Assembly (NCBI GenBank): GCA_020719105.1
Contig: DYQV01000113.1
Coordinates: forward strand, 1 to 7,718
Length of the DNA stretch: 7,718 bases
Direction: 5' to 3'
Source: Rikenella microfusus
GTDB taxonomy: Bacteria; Bacteroidota; Bacteroidia; Bacteroidales; SZUA-534
Shown: positions 7,014 to 7,718 of the stretch, piece by piece
Position numbering within the stretch: the stretch's first letter is position 1
How the letters are laid out: each line of letters begins with the position of its first letter
Made by a program: the position numbers and the translations under genes
The notes under the pieces: generated by a model
Databases searched by the model: none
Told to the model about the DNA's origin: nothing
The model's input: only the letters and a program-made list of their open reading frames with translations

Positions 7014-7544
7014 CTATTGAGACGATTCTTCCTGGTTATACCAACCGGCATACATTAAATAATTGTTGGCAATTTTTTCAATCATTTCCTGCGACTGGCC
7101 CGGTTCAATATCCTTAACCTTTTTTGCCGGAACCCCGGCATAAATGCTGTTGGGTTCCACAATGGTGCCGCTAAGCACCAACGCATTGGCTGCCACAATA
7201 GAGTTTTCGTGAATTACTGCATGATCGAGCACCGTAGCACCAATTCCAATTAACACATTGTCCTTTATACAAGCTCCATGAATGGTAACGTTATGGCCAA
7301 TAGAAACATTGTTGCCAATTTCAACCACCGATTTCTGATACAAGGTGTGCAATACGGCACCGTCCTGAATGTTTACTTTATTACCAATTCTGATGGAATT
7401 TACATCGCCACGCAAAACCGCATTGAACCAGATACTACAATCATCGCCAATTACCACATCGCCAATTACGGTGGCATTTTCAGCCAAATAACAATTTTTA
7501 CCAAAAATAGGTGTAATCCCACGAACCGATTTAATCAGTGCCAT
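7014..7544 (-). CDS. Gamma carbonic anhydrase-like hexapeptide (left-handed beta-helix) protein
   Basis: A 176-residue cytoplasmic protein (no signal peptide) built of hexapeptide repeats of the [LIV]-G-x-x pattern from about 10 to 140, forming a left-handed beta-helix with a C-terminal helix at about 150-170. The metal site of the gamma-class family is visible. His66, His84 and His89 are the three zinc/iron ligands; the last two keep the five-residue spacing and lie in the IGHNVTIHG motif. Arg45 and Asp47 of LRGD and Gln60 of NIQDG match the conserved subunit-interface and active-site residues. Residue 48 is Val, where Methanosarcina Cam has a proton-shuttle Glu, and the acidic loop is absent, so it belongs with the shorter YrdA/CamH-like proteins. 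CO2 hydration is therefore possible but unproven, and many such proteins show no measured activity. It is transcribed toward murI and ends 10 bases from it. Confidence 0.85.
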   Translation of the reverse strand: MALIKSVRGITPIFGKNCYLAENATVIGDVVIGDDCSIWFNAVLRGDVNSIRIGNKVNIQDGAVLHTLYQKSVVEIGNNVSIGHNVTIHGACIKDNVLIGIGATVLDHAVIHENSIVAANALVLSGTIVEPNSIYAGVPAKKVKDIEPGQSQEMIEKIANNYLMYAGWYNQEESSQ

Positions 7545-7590
7545 AAAAACACTTTAAATATAAAACCTCGGACCTTAAAAAATGATCCAT

Positions 7591-7607
7591 TTAAGTTACA
7601 AACTTAA
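7591..7607. repeat. Perfect 7-bp inverted repeat overlapping the carbonic anhydrase-like gene promoter
   Basis: TTAAGTT at 7591-7597 and AACTTAA at 7601-7607 are exact reverse complements separated by ACA. The right arm overlaps the minus-strand -7 box at 7599-7606, the position expected for an operator. No T-run follows in either direction, so a terminator is unlikely. The repeat is seen directly; the operator role is inference. Confidence 0.4.
7599..7606 (-). promoter_or_regulatory. Candidate -7 box for the carbonic anhydrase-like gene
   Basis: On the minus strand this reads TAAGTTTG, an exact TAnnTTTG match. It lies 54 bases upstream of the start codon at 7544, so the leader would be about 45 bases. 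At the proper distance upstream only CTG (minus strand, 7630-7628, spacer 21) resembles the -33 TTG. Location at the 5' side of the only minus-strand gene supports it. Confidence 0.4.
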
Positions 7608-7631
7608 GGATAATTGTTAGTTTGGCGCAGG

Positions 7632-7639
7632 TAATTTTG
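7632..7639 (+). promoter_or_regulatory. Candidate plus-strand -7 box for a gene beyond the right edge
   Basis: TAATTTTG matches TAnnTTTG exactly and is followed by CA, a frequent context in this phylum. A TTG at 7614-7616 gives a 15-base spacer, slightly short of the usual range. A 14-bp AT-only palindrome, ATTTAATATTAAAT, follows at 7646-7659 near the predicted start of transcription. ATG codons at 7675/7678 and 7683 open frames running to the window end, so this box may drive a divergent neighbour. Only 12-14 codons are visible, too few to call a gene. Confidence 0.35.
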
Positions 7640-7679
7640 CAAACAATTTAATATTAAATAGAAAGTTCCATATTATGAT

Positions 7680-7695
7680 GGAATGTTGGAATGTT
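7680..7695 (+). repeat. Two adjacent copies of GGAATGTT
   Basis: GGAATGTT occurs at 7680-7687 and immediately again at 7688-7695. Just upstream, TTCCAT at 7666-7671 is the reverse complement of ATGGAA at 7678-7683, allowing a 6-bp hairpin with a 6-base loop. It could be the edge of a longer low-complexity repeat cut off by the window, or the first codons of an unseen gene. The repeat is exact but short, so chance is possible. Confidence 0.35.
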
Positions 7696-7718
7696 CAATA
7701 TATAATATTTCCCATCTT

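Noticed and set aside
7278..7607. Plus-strand 109-codon open frame
   Set aside because: It lies opposite the well-supported carbonic anhydrase-like gene and its promoter. Its translation has no recognisable domain.
7675..7718. Possible gene start at the right edge (ATG at 7675, 7678 or 7683)
   Set aside because: At most 14 codons are visible, in two competing frames and overlapping short repeats. That is not enough to call a coding region, although the upstream TAATTTTG box makes it worth checking.
1..7718. Mobile elements, defence systems, CRISPR arrays, tRNA or rRNA genes, or a novel gene system
   Set aside because: No transposase, integrase, long or spaced repeats, or structured RNA signature was seen. 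All six large plus-strand genes and the minus-strand gene belong to known core families with uniform composition.

Overview
The window is a compact chromosomal envelope-biogenesis locus from a member of the Bacteroidota (Bacteroidetes). Four things point there. The gene order is PorG-like barrel, uppS, bamA, ompH, ompH, murI. DUF6089/PorG-type outer-membrane proteins are essentially confined to this phylum. Upstream regions contain TAnnTTTG promoter boxes instead of the sigma-70 TATAAT type. Start codons lack Shine-Dalgarno sequences and sit in A/T-rich leaders. The DNA is AT-rich with uniform codon use, and I see no mobile element, phage gene, CRISPR array or RNA gene. Genus or family cannot be fixed from the sequence alone.

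Layout: bases 1-79 hold an 8-bp perfect hairpin and a candidate promoter. Bases 80-1667 carry two tandem, related outer-membrane beta-barrel genes of the DUF6089/PorG type; the second is the likely positional orthologue of the type IX secretion protein PorG. uppS (1690-2430), bamA (2475-5042) and a first ompH/skp-type chaperone gene (5060-5572) follow with gaps of 22, 44 and 17 bp. A second ompH paralogue (5632-6150) has its own well-formed promoter and is closed by a strong intrinsic terminator. That terminator lies only 14 bp (hairpin) or 6 bp (T-tract) before the murI start (6212-7003). On the opposite strand, a gamma-class carbonic anhydrase-like hexapeptide protein (7014-7544) converges on murI with a 10-bp gap. 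The last 174 bases are intergenic and hold inverted repeats, a minus-strand promoter box for the carbonic anhydrase-like gene, and a plus-strand box probably serving a gene starting at or beyond the edge.

Functionally the genes serve the two outer layers of the cell. UppS makes the C55 lipid carrier and MurI makes D-glutamate, both for peptidoglycan (and, for UppS, surface glycans). The OmpH proteins are periplasmic chaperones for unfolded outer-membrane proteins, and BamA inserts such proteins, including barrels like the two PorG-like ones, into the outer membrane. I found no evidence of a previously undescribed system. The observations worth checking concern local regulation, the PorG-like tandem pair and an enlarged BamA segment.
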